From Scatosoma sp048465415 (GTDB lineage Bacteria; Bacillota; Clostridia; Christensenellales; Borkfalkiaceae): a DNA stretch of 64,000 bases. A program made the position numbers and the translations under genes. The DNA lies in contig DBFWLO010000022.1 in the NCBI GenBank assembly GCA_048465415.1, forward strand, positions 167,365 through 231,364, read 5' to 3'. The notes under the pieces are model-generated. The model made no database searches. It saw only the letters and a list, made by a program, of their open reading frames with translations, and was not told the origin of the DNA. This document shows positions 1 through 8,960 of the stretch, one piece after another (the first letter of the stretch is position 1; each line of letters opens with the position of its first letter).

Positions 1-1056
1 CATGAACTTCACGAGCTTTTCAACGCCTTCCTTAGGCATCGCGTTATAAATACTCGCGCGCATGCCCCCTACCGTTCTATGCCCTTTCAAATTGAGCAAT
101 CCGTCTTCTTCCGCCTCCGCAACGAAACGCGCGTCGAGCGCCTCGCTGCCCGTGACGAACGGTATGTTCATTAAAGAGCGGTGTTGCTTAACGACGGTGG
201 GTATGAACAATTTGCTCGAATCGAGGTAATCGTAAAGCAACTTCGCCTTTTCCTCGTTCGCCCGCTTCATTGCGGCGAGACCGCCGCGGGCTTTGATCCA
301 CGCAAATACCTTACCGCAGATATAGATTCCGTAGCAGGGCGGAGTATTGAACATACTCTTTTCTTTGACATGAACGGCATAGCGCAGCATCGTGGGCGTA
401 CCGGGCAGAACGTCTTCCGTAACCAAATCCTCTCGTACAATCACGACCACCGTTCCGGCCGGGCCGATATTTTTCTGCGCGCCGGCGAAGATCAAACCGT
501 ATTTAGTCACGTCGAAAGGTTCCGAAAGAAAACAGGAAGACATATCCGCGACGAGCGGCTTGCCTTTCGTGTTGGGCAGCGTATGAAATTTCGTTCCGTA
601 AATCGTGTTATTTTCGCAAATATATACGTAATCCGCGTCGGGAGAAACGGGCAGATCGGAAAAATCGGGAATATAGGCGAACGTCTTATCCTCGGAAGAA
701 GCGAGGATATTCGCTTTTCCGAAAATCGCCGCTTCTTTCGCCGCTTTTTTCGCCCACTGGCCCGTCACTATGTAGTCTGCCGTTCTGTGTTTCATCAAAT
801 TCATGGGCACCATCGCGAACTGGGTATGCCCGCCGCCCTGTAAAAACAGCACTTTATAATTCGACGGAATCCCCGCGAGCGCGCGTAAATCCGCTTCCGC
901 CTGCGCAATAATCTTTCCGAAGTCCTTCCCCCTGTGACTCATTTCCATCACGGACATACCCGTACCGCGATAGTCGAGCATCTCCGCCTGCGCTTCCCGC
1001 AAGACGTCCAAAGGCAGCTGTGCCGGTCCGGCCGAAAAATTATAAATTCTGTTCAT
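1..1056 (-). CDS. serC: Phosphoserine aminotransferase, 3' end cut by window edge
   Basis: PLP-dependent aminotransferase converting 3-phosphohydroxypyruvate and glutamate to phosphoserine in serine biosynthesis (cytoplasm). The reading frame is open from the ATG at 1056 to the left edge without a stop, giving 352 residues of a family usually near 360, so only a few C-terminal residues are missing. The N-terminus MNRIYNFSAGPAQLP, the segment LQGGGHTQFAMVPMN (about residues 75-90), VADMSS, and FAGAQKNIGPAG with the PLP-binding lysine are all classic SerC signatures. A GAGGG ribosome site precedes the ATG, and a TTGACT-N17-TATAAT promoter lies just upstream. serA is a plausible next gene to the left, but it is outside the window. 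Confidence 0.97.
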   Translation of the reverse strand, partial: MNRIYNFSAGPAQLPLDVLREAQAEMLDYRGTGMSVMEMSHRGKDFGKIIAQAEADLRALAGIPSNYKVLFLQGGGHTQFAMVPMNLMKHRTADYIVTGQWAKKAAKEAAIFGKANILASSEDKTFAYIPDFSDLPVSPDADYVYICENNTIYGTKFHTLPNTKGKPLVADMSSCFLSEPFDVTKYGLIFAGAQKNIGPAGTVVVIVREDLVTEDVLPGTPTMLRYAVHVKEKSMFNTPPCYGIYICGKVFAWIKARGGLAAMKRANEEKAKLLYDYLDSSKLFIPTVVKQHRSLMNIPFVTGSEALDARFVAEAEEDGLLNLKGHRTVGGMRASIYNAMPKEGVEKLVKFM

Positions 1057-1090
1057 AACAACCCTCATAATAGAAAAAATCGTTTCTATT

Positions 1091-1119
1091 ATTATATGCT
1101 CAAATCGCAGATAAGTCAA
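1091..1119 (-). promoter_or_regulatory. Sigma-A promoter of serC
   Basis: On the minus strand TTGACT (1119-1114), a 17-nt spacer and TATAAT (1096-1091), about 35 nt upstream of the serC start codon. Five of six and six of six consensus bases with ideal spacing. Confidence 0.85.
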
Positions 1120-1151
1120 GCGAAATCGTTTTATTTATTTTCACAGCACAC

Positions 1152-1190
1152 AAAAAAATGCAGATATTGGAAAAATGTCTGCATTTTTAT
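1152..1190. terminator. Bidirectional intrinsic terminator
   Basis: An 11-bp stem (1158-1168 with 1174-1184, one G-T pair) and a 5-nt loop, flanked by a run of A on the left and T on the right, so it has a U-tract in both directions. It closes the leftward operon ending at 1406 and insulates the serC promoter. The 220 bases between 1185 and 1405 contain no recognisable complete gene; see the findings for a possible remnant. Confidence 0.75.
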
Positions 1191-1405
1191 TCATATCACT
1201 TATCCGAAAATAATTTTTGTCAAAGGAGCTTCTTCCATTCCCCCCGTGGATCGGCCTTGAAGCGAATAAATGAGCGGGCTTCTGAATACAGAGCACCGAT
1301 CCATAGCGAGTCCCTTGCGTCCGGCGTCGAGCTCTTTGATCTCGTCTATCGAAGCTCGATTTTTCGATCGCCAAACGGCGCGTCCGGAATATATTCTGCA
1401 ACATT

Positions 1406-3433
1406 TTATAAATTCTCTTCGCGAAGTTCTGCGGGAAATAGGAGTTTTTCCGAATCGAGCAGCAGCAATATGAAAATGCCGCCCTGCACCGTTCGGTTTT
1501 TGAAAAGTTGATTTTTTCCCGTCTTGGTGTCGTACCAGTCGGCAAAGGGAACGCGATCGGGCGTTTCCCTCAAAAAGTCGGCGAGGGGCGCGATCATGTT
1601 TTTTATCGATTCCTTGTCGCCGCACAGCGCCGCCGCCCACACCAGCCAGTCGCTCTTCGTGTAATCCGCGCGGCTGTCGAGCGGCGTGCCGAATCTGTTC
1701 CGCTTGGCGAGATAGTGTTCCGTTTCGCCCGAACAGAGCTCCTCGGGATAGAAACGAGTGCCAAACAGCTTATCGAAAACGAGATTATATTTGAGACTGT
1801 ACGTCTCCGCCTCGCTCTCCATAGACAGCGGCGTATGTTTTCCTTGCCGATAGCAGATTCTCAGCCAGTTTTTTGCGTGCGTACGCGCTTTTTGCATATA
1901 TCTGCGGGCGAGATCGTTTTTTCCCATCGCCGCGCAGATCTCGGCAAAAGCCGCGACTCCGAAACAGGCTTTCAAAGACAAATTCGCATTTTGGGCAAGA
2001 TGTCCCGCGAAATCGTCCGTACAAAGCTGATTGCCGGGAATGAGACCGTTTTCGCATAAATAATCCGCCCAATCTTTCAGCAAATCGAAGTTTTCATAAA
2101 GAATCTTGTCGGCAGCGCCCGCTAAATGGGCCGCCGCCGTGAGGATCAGCATATTTCCGCACTCCTCCACCGGCATTTGTTTTTCCAAAGCGTACAGCCG
2201 CGAGCCTTTCGGATAAAGATAATACATAGGCAGGGATTCGGGACGGTGCCAATCCTTCATGTAAATTTCCGAGTTGTAACGATTCGCCTGATTGAGAGCG
2301 CCGTAAAGCTGCCCCAGACAATAGGGATAAACGCCCGCGTCGTGGGGCGCAAACTCGTATTCCCAGGCGGGCATACGCGCAAAGTCGAAAATCGGATAAA
2401 GCATACCGTTGACGAGCTCGGGATTATATAAAAGATACAAAGGCGCGCTGGGATAGGAGATGTCCGCCGTAGCCACGCACCCGTCGGAATTGCATTCTTT
2501 GGACAAAAACAGGATTCTGCCTTTTTTATCCCGGACGATTTTATGCCCCGCCATACTCTGTCTCAGCGACGCGTATAAAAGCAACAGATAGTCTCCGCCG
2601 TACTCCTTCGCGCGTTCTTTCAATTCCGCGTCGAACTTTTCGCATTCCGCGACGACAACATCGGCGGCGGCATAATTCTCGCGCAGGGCGTCCACGATCG
2701 TTTTTCCGTCGCGGAAATAGTAGGATTTTAAAAATTCTCCGTAGTAAAAGACGGAAACGAGATCGTCGAACGCGATGAGGAACTTTCCTTCCGTCTCTTT
2801 CCCGGTCTCTTCGTATGCGTCGGTCGCGGAGATATATTTGACGCCGTTTTCCTCGTAATATTCGCACCGGTTCGCCGCCAGATAGTAATATCCCCAATCG
2901 GCGGCAAATTCGTCGGAAGTATGAGAGAGAGGCGTTTGTCTGAGCAGACCGAAATAAGCGGCTTCAAACGACTCGAATTTCATCACGCCGCCCCGGAGCT
3001 CTTCTTTTCTTCCTTCCTGATAACACGTATTATAACACAGCCGCTCCTCGGCCGCCAGTTTTACGACGACTTTCTTCAAAAGACGACGAGGACGAAGCGT
3101 ATATTTCAGAAAGCAGACGGGACAGGAAGCGGTCTCCAAATCGTCGGGCGGAAGCGGAGAAACAAATTCGACGCTTAGCTCAAAAGCCTCGCATGTAAAC
3201 GTATACACAGTCGAAAAGGCCGCGAGTTCCAGGGAAAGCTGCGTCAGGCGCTCCGCGCCTTCTTTGCGGCCTAAAAATATATACTCTTTTCCGTCCGCAA
3301 AAACCGTTCCCAAAAGCGGTTTTTCCTCTCCGTGCCAAAAAACGGTGTCGCTCTCGTTCAGTATGTCGTTTGCCGACCAGATCGAGAAATATGGATCTTT
3401 TACAAATAAAGGATATGCCGGTAATTTTCTCAT
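1406..3433 (-). CDS. GtaA/DUF4965-family (glutaminase A-like) enzyme
   Basis: 675 residues, no signal peptide, so cytoplasmic. The N-terminus (LPAYPLFVKDPYFSIWS) matches the DUF4964/DUF5127-type N-terminal region. The middle (ISYPSAPLYLLYNPELVNGM, then FAPHDAGVYPYCLGQLYG, about residues 325-390) is the diagnostic core of the DUF4965 domain, and the C-terminus (VQGGIFILLLLD) matches the normal end of the family. Fungal GtaA is described as a glutaminase, but bacterial members often sit in carbohydrate loci, as here at the end of a sugar ABC operon. An activity on a glycan or an N-linked amide is therefore as likely as glutaminase. It follows the Ig-like lipoprotein gene after an 89-nt gap holding a stem-loop. 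Family confident, substrate unknown. Confidence 0.8.
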   Translation of the reverse strand: MRKLPAYPLFVKDPYFSIWSANDILNESDTVFWHGEEKPLLGTVFADGKEYIFLGRKEGAERLTQLSLELAAFSTVYTFTCEAFELSVEFVSPLPPDDLETASCPVCFLKYTLRPRRLLKKVVVKLAAEERLCYNTCYQEGRKEELRGGVMKFESFEAAYFGLLRQTPLSHTSDEFAADWGYYYLAANRCEYYEENGVKYISATDAYEETGKETEGKFLIAFDDLVSVFYYGEFLKSYYFRDGKTIVDALRENYAAADVVVAECEKFDAELKERAKEYGGDYLLLLYASLRQSMAGHKIVRDKKGRILFLSKECNSDGCVATADISYPSAPLYLLYNPELVNGMLYPIFDFARMPAWEYEFAPHDAGVYPYCLGQLYGALNQANRYNSEIYMKDWHRPESLPMYYLYPKGSRLYALEKQMPVEECGNMLILTAAAHLAGAADKILYENFDLLKDWADYLCENGLIPGNQLCTDDFAGHLAQNANLSLKACFGVAAFAEICAAMGKNDLARRYMQKARTHAKNWLRICYRQGKHTPLSMESEAETYSLKYNLVFDKLFGTRFYPEELCSGETEHYLAKRNRFGTPLDSRADYTKSDWLVWAAALCGDKESIKNMIAPLADFLRETPDRVPFADWYDTKTGKNQLFKNRTVQGGIFILLLLDSEKLLFPAELREENL

Positions 3434-3461
3434 CGTTGTCTTTTTATTGCCTGTTTTTTAT

Positions 3462-3503
3462 AAAGAATCTGCGGTCTACACGAATACCGGCCGCAGATTC
3501 TTT
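3462..3503 (-). other. Intercistronic stem-loop
   Basis: Perfect 13-bp inverted repeat (3462-3474 with 3491-3503) between the lipoprotein stop and the start of the GtaA-like gene. There is no clean U-tract on the minus strand, so an mRNA-stabilising or partial-termination hairpin is more likely than a full terminator. Confidence 0.5.
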
Positions 3504-3522
3504 TGCAGGAAAGCCCTTTTTA

Positions 3523-5142
3523 TCAATTATTTTCGCCGTATACGGCCGAGATATAGAAACAGTCTCCGATTTCAAGCGTCTCCGCGCCAAAGATCCGCAG
3601 CGGCAGCCCGGCGACGTCGGTCGCGGATAATACTGTGCCGTCCATGTTCGTAATCTTTCCTTCGCCGAAGAGAGCGACGGGGATCCTCACTTCCGTCCAG
3701 GCGTTGGCGGCGATCACCGTATCCGCCGCCCAGGTAGTGCCCATCGAAAAAGTTTTATCCGTGGGATTGTAGACGCGGAATACGAGATAGTCATACGCGG
3801 AGACGTCCTTGATCCACGGCAGGGAGAGTACGATATAATTATCCTGCGCCGTAACGACCTCCACTTTCAAAGAGCCTTTTTCTTCCCCGTATTTTATTTC
3901 CGTATCCAACGAGAGCTTATGAGGCGCGGACCAATACAAAGCCACCTGTTCCAGGCCGAAAGCCTCGTCGAAGTAGGCGATTTTATTTTCGACGACCGTC
4001 TCGGGCTCCGTAGGCGCTTCGACGACGGCATACATGGCCGAGAAATAGAAAGTGCTGCCCGCGGGGACTTTATTGGTATTATAATCGCTGAAAAGCCGCA
4101 AAGAAAGATTGGCGATATTCTCGCTGTTGATGACGATTCCGGCGACCGCAGGGTGCGAGACGTTTTTCGTGTCCAGATCGCTTACGGGAATCTTAAGCTC
4201 CGTCCAGGCGTGCGGCGCGAGCGTCACGTCGCCGAACCAGCAATAGCCCGAATACGCCTCGAAATCGTTGTCGTTATAAATTCTGACTACGAGATGGGTA
4301 TAATCGCTGACGTCGCTTTGAATGATCCGGTCGAGAATGATATAATCGCCGCTCTCCTGAGGCGACGTCACCTTTGTCGAACCCGCTTCTTCGCCGTAGG
4401 TTTTTTCCGTACCGTAAGAAATCTCGAAGTTATTCCAAAGCGTCTTGACCTGCGAAACGCCGAACGCCTCGTCGAAATAGAGAACCTTGCCTTCCACGAT
4501 CTCGGACGGCCCGACGGCGTCCACTTCGTACTCGTAATCTTTTCCGTTCCCTGCCGCGTCCTCCGCATGAATGACGACGATATACCTGCCGCTGTTGTGT
4601 TCTACCTGGAACCGGCTGTTTTCGACGGCGATTTCTATTTGCTCGGCGTCCGCCGACGCTTTATAAAAGACCTTAATCCAGCACTTGGAAAGATCCGGCT
4701 CGTCGATGATCGAATATGTAGGCAGGTCGTAAGTGAAGCCGACGATGTAATACGCCGGCAACGCATTTTCCGCCATATCCACCTTGGGCGCGGTGCGGTC
4801 CGCAAAGTCCACTCGGAGAACGGCTTTTTCTATCTCCGCGCCCGCCGTATAGGTAATGGCGTAAATCCCGGTCTTTACCGCGTTAATTTTATTGTAGGCG
4901 ACAGTCACGCTTTCTCCGTCGGGATCGACGGCGCTTTCGACTTCAACGGTATAACCCGCCATGATCAGACCGTTTTCGTCAACCACTTCGTATTTCGGCA
5001 AATCGTAAGAGCCGAGCTCAGCCTTCCGCACTTCCGCAGGCACGTTGATACGCAGTTTTTTCTTGTCCGAACCGCACGCGACAAACGCGAGCATGGAAAG
5101 GACAATCAAAAGGATTCCCCATAAAACACTTCTCTTTTTCAT
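3523..5142 (-). CDS. Surface lipoprotein, Ig-like N-part and two carbohydrate-binding-like repeats
   Basis: 539 residues. The signal peptide ends in a lipobox (MLAFVAC), so it is a diacylglycerol-anchored extracellular lipoprotein. The N-terminal third resembles bacterial Ig-like/DUF5011 modules (YDLPKYEVVDENGL, TAPKVDMAENALPAYY). The rest holds two copies of a beta-rich module about 150 residues long, each starting near LYFDEAFGVSQV or AYFDEAFGLEQV and containing W-x-E-(L/V)-(K/R)-I-P-V, in the style of CBM-like jelly rolls. No catalytic motif seen. I start at the ATG at 5142 behind GGAGGG rather than the TTG one codon upstream. Position between a solute-binding protein and a GtaA-like enzyme suggests binding of the imported glycan. 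Function inferred only. Confidence 0.7.
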   Translation of the reverse strand: MKKRSVLWGILLIVLSMLAFVACGSDKKKLRINVPAEVRKAELGSYDLPKYEVVDENGLIMAGYTVEVESAVDPDGESVTVAYNKINAVKTGIYAITYTAGAEIEKAVLRVDFADRTAPKVDMAENALPAYYIVGFTYDLPTYSIIDEPDLSKCWIKVFYKASADAEQIEIAVENSRFQVEHNSGRYIVVIHAEDAAGNGKDYEYEVDAVGPSEIVEGKVLYFDEAFGVSQVKTLWNNFEISYGTEKTYGEEAGSTKVTSPQESGDYIILDRIIQSDVSDYTHLVVRIYNDNDFEAYSGYCWFGDVTLAPHAWTELKIPVSDLDTKNVSHPAVAGIVINSENIANLSLRLFSDYNTNKVPAGSTFYFSAMYAVVEAPTEPETVVENKIAYFDEAFGLEQVALYWSAPHKLSLDTEIKYGEEKGSLKVEVVTAQDNYIVLSLPWIKDVSAYDYLVFRVYNPTDKTFSMGTTWAADTVIAANAWTEVRIPVALFGEGKITNMDGTVLSATDVAGLPLRIFGAETLEIGDCFYISAVYGENN

Positions 5143-5167
5143 CAAATTACCCTCCGCTTATTTTCAG

Positions 5168-5191
5168 GCGCGGCGCCTTTCGGCGCCCCGC
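5168..5191 (-). other. Stem-loop after the solute-binding protein gene
   Basis: GGCGCC/GGCGCC stem (5172-5177, 5182-5187) extended by three further pairs, with a GAAA tetraloop on the minus strand. There is no U-tract in the direction of transcription. Hairpins behind binding-protein genes commonly raise the level of the upstream message relative to the downstream one. Confidence 0.5.
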
Positions 5192-5198
5192 AACCTTT

Positions 5199-6752
5199 TT
5201 ATTTTCTCGCTGCCAGCATGATCTGTTCCCACGAAGACATCAAGGTCGTTTTTGTGTCCTGTATCACCCATTCCGCAGTATTGCCCTTATATAAGACCGC
5301 GTCGAGCCCCGCGCCGCTGCCCGTCGTATATGCCGTATGGCCCTGGCGATAGACGAGCGGAGAGGAAAAATCGATGCAGACGGGAATATAGTCCGAAAAA
5401 TTGTCGTAGCGCGATTTTACGAAGCCGGTGACCGTTCCTTCCGATTTATAACCGTAAGGCATCGTCAGCCCGCCCAGATATTTCGCGTAAATGCGCTGAC
5501 CGAAGGAAGAGGCCATGAATTTCAAAAATTCCGCGGCGAGTGGTTTATTCCTGCTTTTTGCGGGGATCGCGCAGCAATGATCGAACGTGGCGCTGTAAAC
5601 CATTCTGCGAGCCTCGGCGATCTTGGCAAAGTCTTTGGCGGAAACGCCTTCGTAAGACTCTTTGCCGGCATCGACGGCCGCGATCACCGCGCTGAGCGTT
5701 GCGTCCGTCATGTTTTTGTTTTCCAGCGTTTTGACGATCGAGCTGATGACGGGCGTCTTGATCATGACGAGATCCTGCGGCTTGGTCATCAGATAGCTCT
5801 GCACCTCGTTTTCCAGCCATTGGCCGTTTACCATCATCGCCGATTCGGTCATATCTTTCCCGGCGTATCCCTGACCGACGAAAGCGATCTGCGATTCCTG
5901 CCAGGTCATGGAATCGGCGTATTTGTGCATGAACCCGTTTTCTTTTTTCAAGAGCCGTTCGGCGACCTTGACGGCTTCGAGCCGCCCCGGCATATCCAGA
6001 ACTTCCCCGTTTTCCGCCAGCGTGCGCACCGTCGTTCCGTCCGGCTGCTGCTTCTGATAATAGCCCCAATAATAATCGATGTAGTTATCGTATCCTTCGT
6101 ACTGCGCCCACCATACCCAATGCAGATAGTCCCAGTAACTGATCGAGGTACTGATCGAGAAAGGGTATACCCCCTTTTGTTTGATCTCCTCAGCGAAAGA
6201 GACGAGTTCGTCCGTCGTATTGGGCACCTCGTAGCCGTCGGGAAAAATCCGGTCGAGAACGCTCCGGTTGAGAACGATGCCGCAGACGGGATCCGCCCAG
6301 TTCATCTGATAGATTTTTCCGTCGTCCGTCAGGAGCTTCTTATAAACGGCAGGGTTCATCGCGTCCTTGATCGCTTTGGTATTCCCCTCGGGTACGGAAT
6401 TATATACGGAAGATAGCTCCGTCAGATACCCCACGTCCTGTGCGTTGAACATCGAGCCCACCGCCATCACCACGTCGTCGTTTTGCGAGTTGTCGTTGAG
6501 AAGGGAAATCAGCTCCCCGTTCACATAGCTCCTTTTCACCTGCACGGAAACGTCGAACGCGGAAGCAAATTCTTTCGCCATCTCGTCCAGCCATTTGGTT
6601 CCGAATCCCGCTTCATAGCAGATAACGCTTATCGAACCCGAAAGTTTCCCGCCCCCGCCGCTTTGAGAGGTCTTTCCCCGATCTCCCCCGCAGGCCGTCA
6701 AGGAGGCGACGCAGGTGAAACTCAGCAACAAACAACATAATTTTTTAAACAT
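5199..6752 (-). CDS. Extracellular sugar-binding lipoprotein of ABC importer (SBP family 1)
   Basis: 517 residues. Lipobox signal peptide (SLTACGG). The mature part begins ISVICYEAGFGTKWLDEMAKEF, the usual first strand and helix of MalE-type family 1 binding proteins, and contains the typical aromatic-rich ligand cleft (HWVWWAQYEGYDNYIDYYWGY, about residues 205-225) and LAAEFLKFMASS near the C-terminus. It captures an oligosaccharide outside the cell and hands it to the two permeases encoded upstream (8106-9928). AGGAGA precedes the ATG. Unusually, the gene order is permease, permease, TIM-barrel lipoprotein, binding protein. Ligand not deducible. Confidence 0.92.
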   Translation of the reverse strand: MFKKLCCLLLSFTCVASLTACGGDRGKTSQSGGGGKLSGSISVICYEAGFGTKWLDEMAKEFASAFDVSVQVKRSYVNGELISLLNDNSQNDDVVMAVGSMFNAQDVGYLTELSSVYNSVPEGNTKAIKDAMNPAVYKKLLTDDGKIYQMNWADPVCGIVLNRSVLDRIFPDGYEVPNTTDELVSFAEEIKQKGVYPFSISTSISYWDYLHWVWWAQYEGYDNYIDYYWGYYQKQQPDGTTVRTLAENGEVLDMPGRLEAVKVAERLLKKENGFMHKYADSMTWQESQIAFVGQGYAGKDMTESAMMVNGQWLENEVQSYLMTKPQDLVMIKTPVISSIVKTLENKNMTDATLSAVIAAVDAGKESYEGVSAKDFAKIAEARRMVYSATFDHCCAIPAKSRNKPLAAEFLKFMASSFGQRIYAKYLGGLTMPYGYKSEGTVTGFVKSRYDNFSDYIPVCIDFSSPLVYRQGHTAYTTGSGAGLDAVLYKGNTAEWVIQDTKTTLMSSWEQIMLAARK

Positions 6753-6777
6753 ACCTATCTCCTTATTTTTGCAGTCG

Positions 6778-8094
6778 TCAGGCCACGGGCAGCATAAAGA
6801 CGCCCTCTCCGACGCCGAGCTCTATTTCGAACTCGTTATTCAACACTTGATAATCGTATACGGCGCCCTTTCGGTATATCCGCACTTTCGACGCCTTTTC
6901 AAACGTGAGCCGGATTTTGTTTTTTATGCCGTCTGCGGGATCGGTGAAATTTACCACGATCAGCCCGTCGTTTCCCGCGTCGTCCTTAAACTGCCCGACG
7001 AGGGCGTCCTGCGCGGCTTCGACGCTTTTTAAGACGTCGATCTTTTCGAGCGGAGCGGAAAGCCCGTCGAAATTCAGGTTGTATCCTTCTGCGTTCTCCG
7101 ATCCCAGGACGGGCATCGTACCCTTCCAGCCGAAATTCAGATAGACGTGATCGAAAGAATGCATTTCCGAGTTGACTTGCTTCGCCCAATCGTACACGGG
7201 ATACGTCTTGCCCGATTCCTCATAGTCCACGCAGGAGTGGGAAAAACCTTCGAGAATGGAAGTTCGATAGGTAAAATAGGTAAACGCCTGGATTCCGTAG
7301 GCCATATAGACGAAAAACTGCCATCTGAGATCCTCTTCCGTCACGGCGCGGTAGGTATAATGCTCGGTAGCCTGCAAGAAGAAATGCGGAACCGCTTTCA
7401 CCCGTTTCGCCTGCGTCGCCACCGTCTCGATACAGTTCAGCCAGTTGGCGCGCAAAGCGCTGCCGCCGTTGTGCTTATCGAGCGGATAAATGTCGGCGGA
7501 CAGATACCTGTGTCCCTCGTCGATTTTGGAAAGAACCTTATCGACGTATTCCGCAACATACTCCGCATAAGAATGTCCCTCGAAGGTCGAGGTCGCGGAA
7601 TTGGGAAAGAGGTTGGCGAATACGTCTATCTTATTGCCGTATTTTTTGATATGTTCGTCCGCGAGCTCGGCAATTCTCGGGATATTGTAAAAATAAGGTT
7701 CGTCCCAGTAGTTGATCGCCGTCACGGCGGGAAATCGGGAATAGTCGGTCTGATCCGCCGCCCAAGATTCCGCCGCGTATTCCATCGTCGCGGCGTTGCC
7801 CAGCGTGAGGATCGTCTTCAATCCCACCTCTTCGCAATAGCCCAGCACGTCTTCATAAGCCTTCGTACCGCGTTTGACGAACAGATCGTCTAAAAACAGG
7901 AAGGTGAGCCCCATGTCTTTGGCGAGCCGATAATCTTCGAGCGTATTCCTGGGCGCGTCCCAGCCGCCGATCATCATTTCTTTGTCGTCCGCATAGACCG
8001 GAAAATCGGATTCCTGTTCCCCGCAGCCGGAAAGCCCCACCGCGCTTAGCGTCATCGCCGCCGCCATACACATACACACGATTCTTCTTCTCAT
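6778..8094 (-). CDS. Lipoprotein with TIM-barrel glycosidase-like fold
   Basis: 438 residues, lipobox (GLSGCG) after a short signal peptide. The mature chain alternates strands and helices as in clan GH-A barrels: GGWDAPRNTLEDYRLAKDMG, LTFLFLDD, AINYWDEPYF (about residues 130-140, with an acid/base-like Glu after strand 4), DIYPLDKHNGGSALRANW and HFFLQATEHYT. A C-terminal beta region (VVNFTDPADGIKNKIRLTF) follows, like the sandwich behind GH42-type barrels. I do not recognise an exact family. It lies inside the ABC operon between the permease and binding-protein genes, so it probably trims the glycan at the cell surface before import. GGAGG precedes the ATG. Confidence 0.6.
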   Translation of the reverse strand: MRRRIVCMCMAAAMTLSAVGLSGCGEQESDFPVYADDKEMMIGGWDAPRNTLEDYRLAKDMGLTFLFLDDLFVKRGTKAYEDVLGYCEEVGLKTILTLGNAATMEYAAESWAADQTDYSRFPAVTAINYWDEPYFYNIPRIAELADEHIKKYGNKIDVFANLFPNSATSTFEGHSYAEYVAEYVDKVLSKIDEGHRYLSADIYPLDKHNGGSALRANWLNCIETVATQAKRVKAVPHFFLQATEHYTYRAVTEEDLRWQFFVYMAYGIQAFTYFTYRTSILEGFSHSCVDYEESGKTYPVYDWAKQVNSEMHSFDHVYLNFGWKGTMPVLGSENAEGYNLNFDGLSAPLEKIDVLKSVEAAQDALVGQFKDDAGNDGLIVVNFTDPADGIKNKIRLTFEKASKVRIYRKGAVYDYQVLNNEFEIELGVGEGVFMLPVA

Positions 8095-8105
8095 TTAAAA
8101 CCTCC

Positions 8106-8960
8106 TTAACCTTTTAATCCGCCCGAGAGCGAAATATCCATAATAGAATTCTGAAACACGGCGAACAGCGCCACGATGGGAATCATACTCATTAAAATCC
8201 CCGCGAACAACACGGGCATATCCAATGTGCGGGTATTGATAATCTGGTACATATACAATCCCGAAGAAAGGGTGGGGAAATTTTTCAAAAACAGCAGCGG
8301 CGTCGTATAGTCGTTCCAGAAGCCGATCGCGGAAACGATTCCCAGAGCGGAAACGACCGGAATCGCCTGCGGAAGCATGATTTTCAAAAAACAGGTAAAA
8401 TGTCCCGCGCCGTCGATAAATCCCGCCTCGACGTAACTGCTCGGCAAGGATTTGAAAAAGGAGTACAGAATCATAAAATTGAACCCGAACCCGCCGGCGA
8501 ACGCTATGAGAAGCAGCGGCGATTCGATGATGCCCAAAGCCGTATATACTTTGAACTGCGAAGGCATGGTTCCGACCACGGGGATCATCATCGTCACGAT
8601 CGCGATCCAATAGATCAGTTTACCGCCTGGGAATCTGTATTTTGCGACCACATACGCGACCATCGTGGAAACGGCCATGCCGCCGAAGACGCCGCCCGCC
8701 GTAAACCAGACGGAGTTAAACAACATTGTGAACATATTGCTTCCGTCTATATCGAGAATCTCAAAGGCTCTTAAATAATTTCCGAATTCCCAGGTTTTGG
8801 GAAGCCGCACTTTGTTGGTAGTCATGTACTCCGCGGAGTTTTTCAGCGAGGAAAGAAAAGCCCATGCCAGCGGATACAGCAGGCTGATCGCATAGATCAA
8901 AAAAACGATGAAGAAAATAGGGAATACGACGCTTCTGCCGATATGCTTTTTCTTTGCCAT
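8106..8960 (-). CDS. Sugar ABC transporter permease, MalG/CUT1 type
   Basis: 284 residues with six predicted membrane helices. The conserved EAA loop reads YVEAGFIDGAGHFTCFLKIMLPQAIPV (about residues 178-204), where the family consensus is EAA...G......F..I.LP. The ending (LSGGLKG) is typical of CUT1 inner-membrane subunits. Its ATG overlaps the stop of the preceding permease by one base (TGATG), implying translational coupling. No ATPase gene lies nearby, so it probably shares an MsmX/UgpC-type ATPase encoded elsewhere. Confidence 0.95.
   Translation of the reverse strand: MAKKKHIGRSVVFPIFFIVFLIYAISLLYPLAWAFLSSLKNSAEYMTTNKVRLPKTWEFGNYLRAFEILDIDGSNMFTMLFNSVWFTAGGVFGGMAVSTMVAYVVAKYRFPGGKLIYWIAIVTMMIPVVGTMPSQFKVYTALGIIESPLLLIAFAGGFGFNFMILYSFFKSLPSSYVEAGFIDGAGHFTCFLKIMLPQAIPVVSALGIVSAIGFWNDYTTPLLFLKNFPTLSSGLYMYQIINTRTLDMPVLFAGILMSMIPIVALFAVFQNSIMDISLSGGLKG

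Noticed and set aside
181..843. 220-codon open frame on the plus strand at the left edge
   Set aside because: Antisense to serC, whose motifs are unmistakable on the minus strand.
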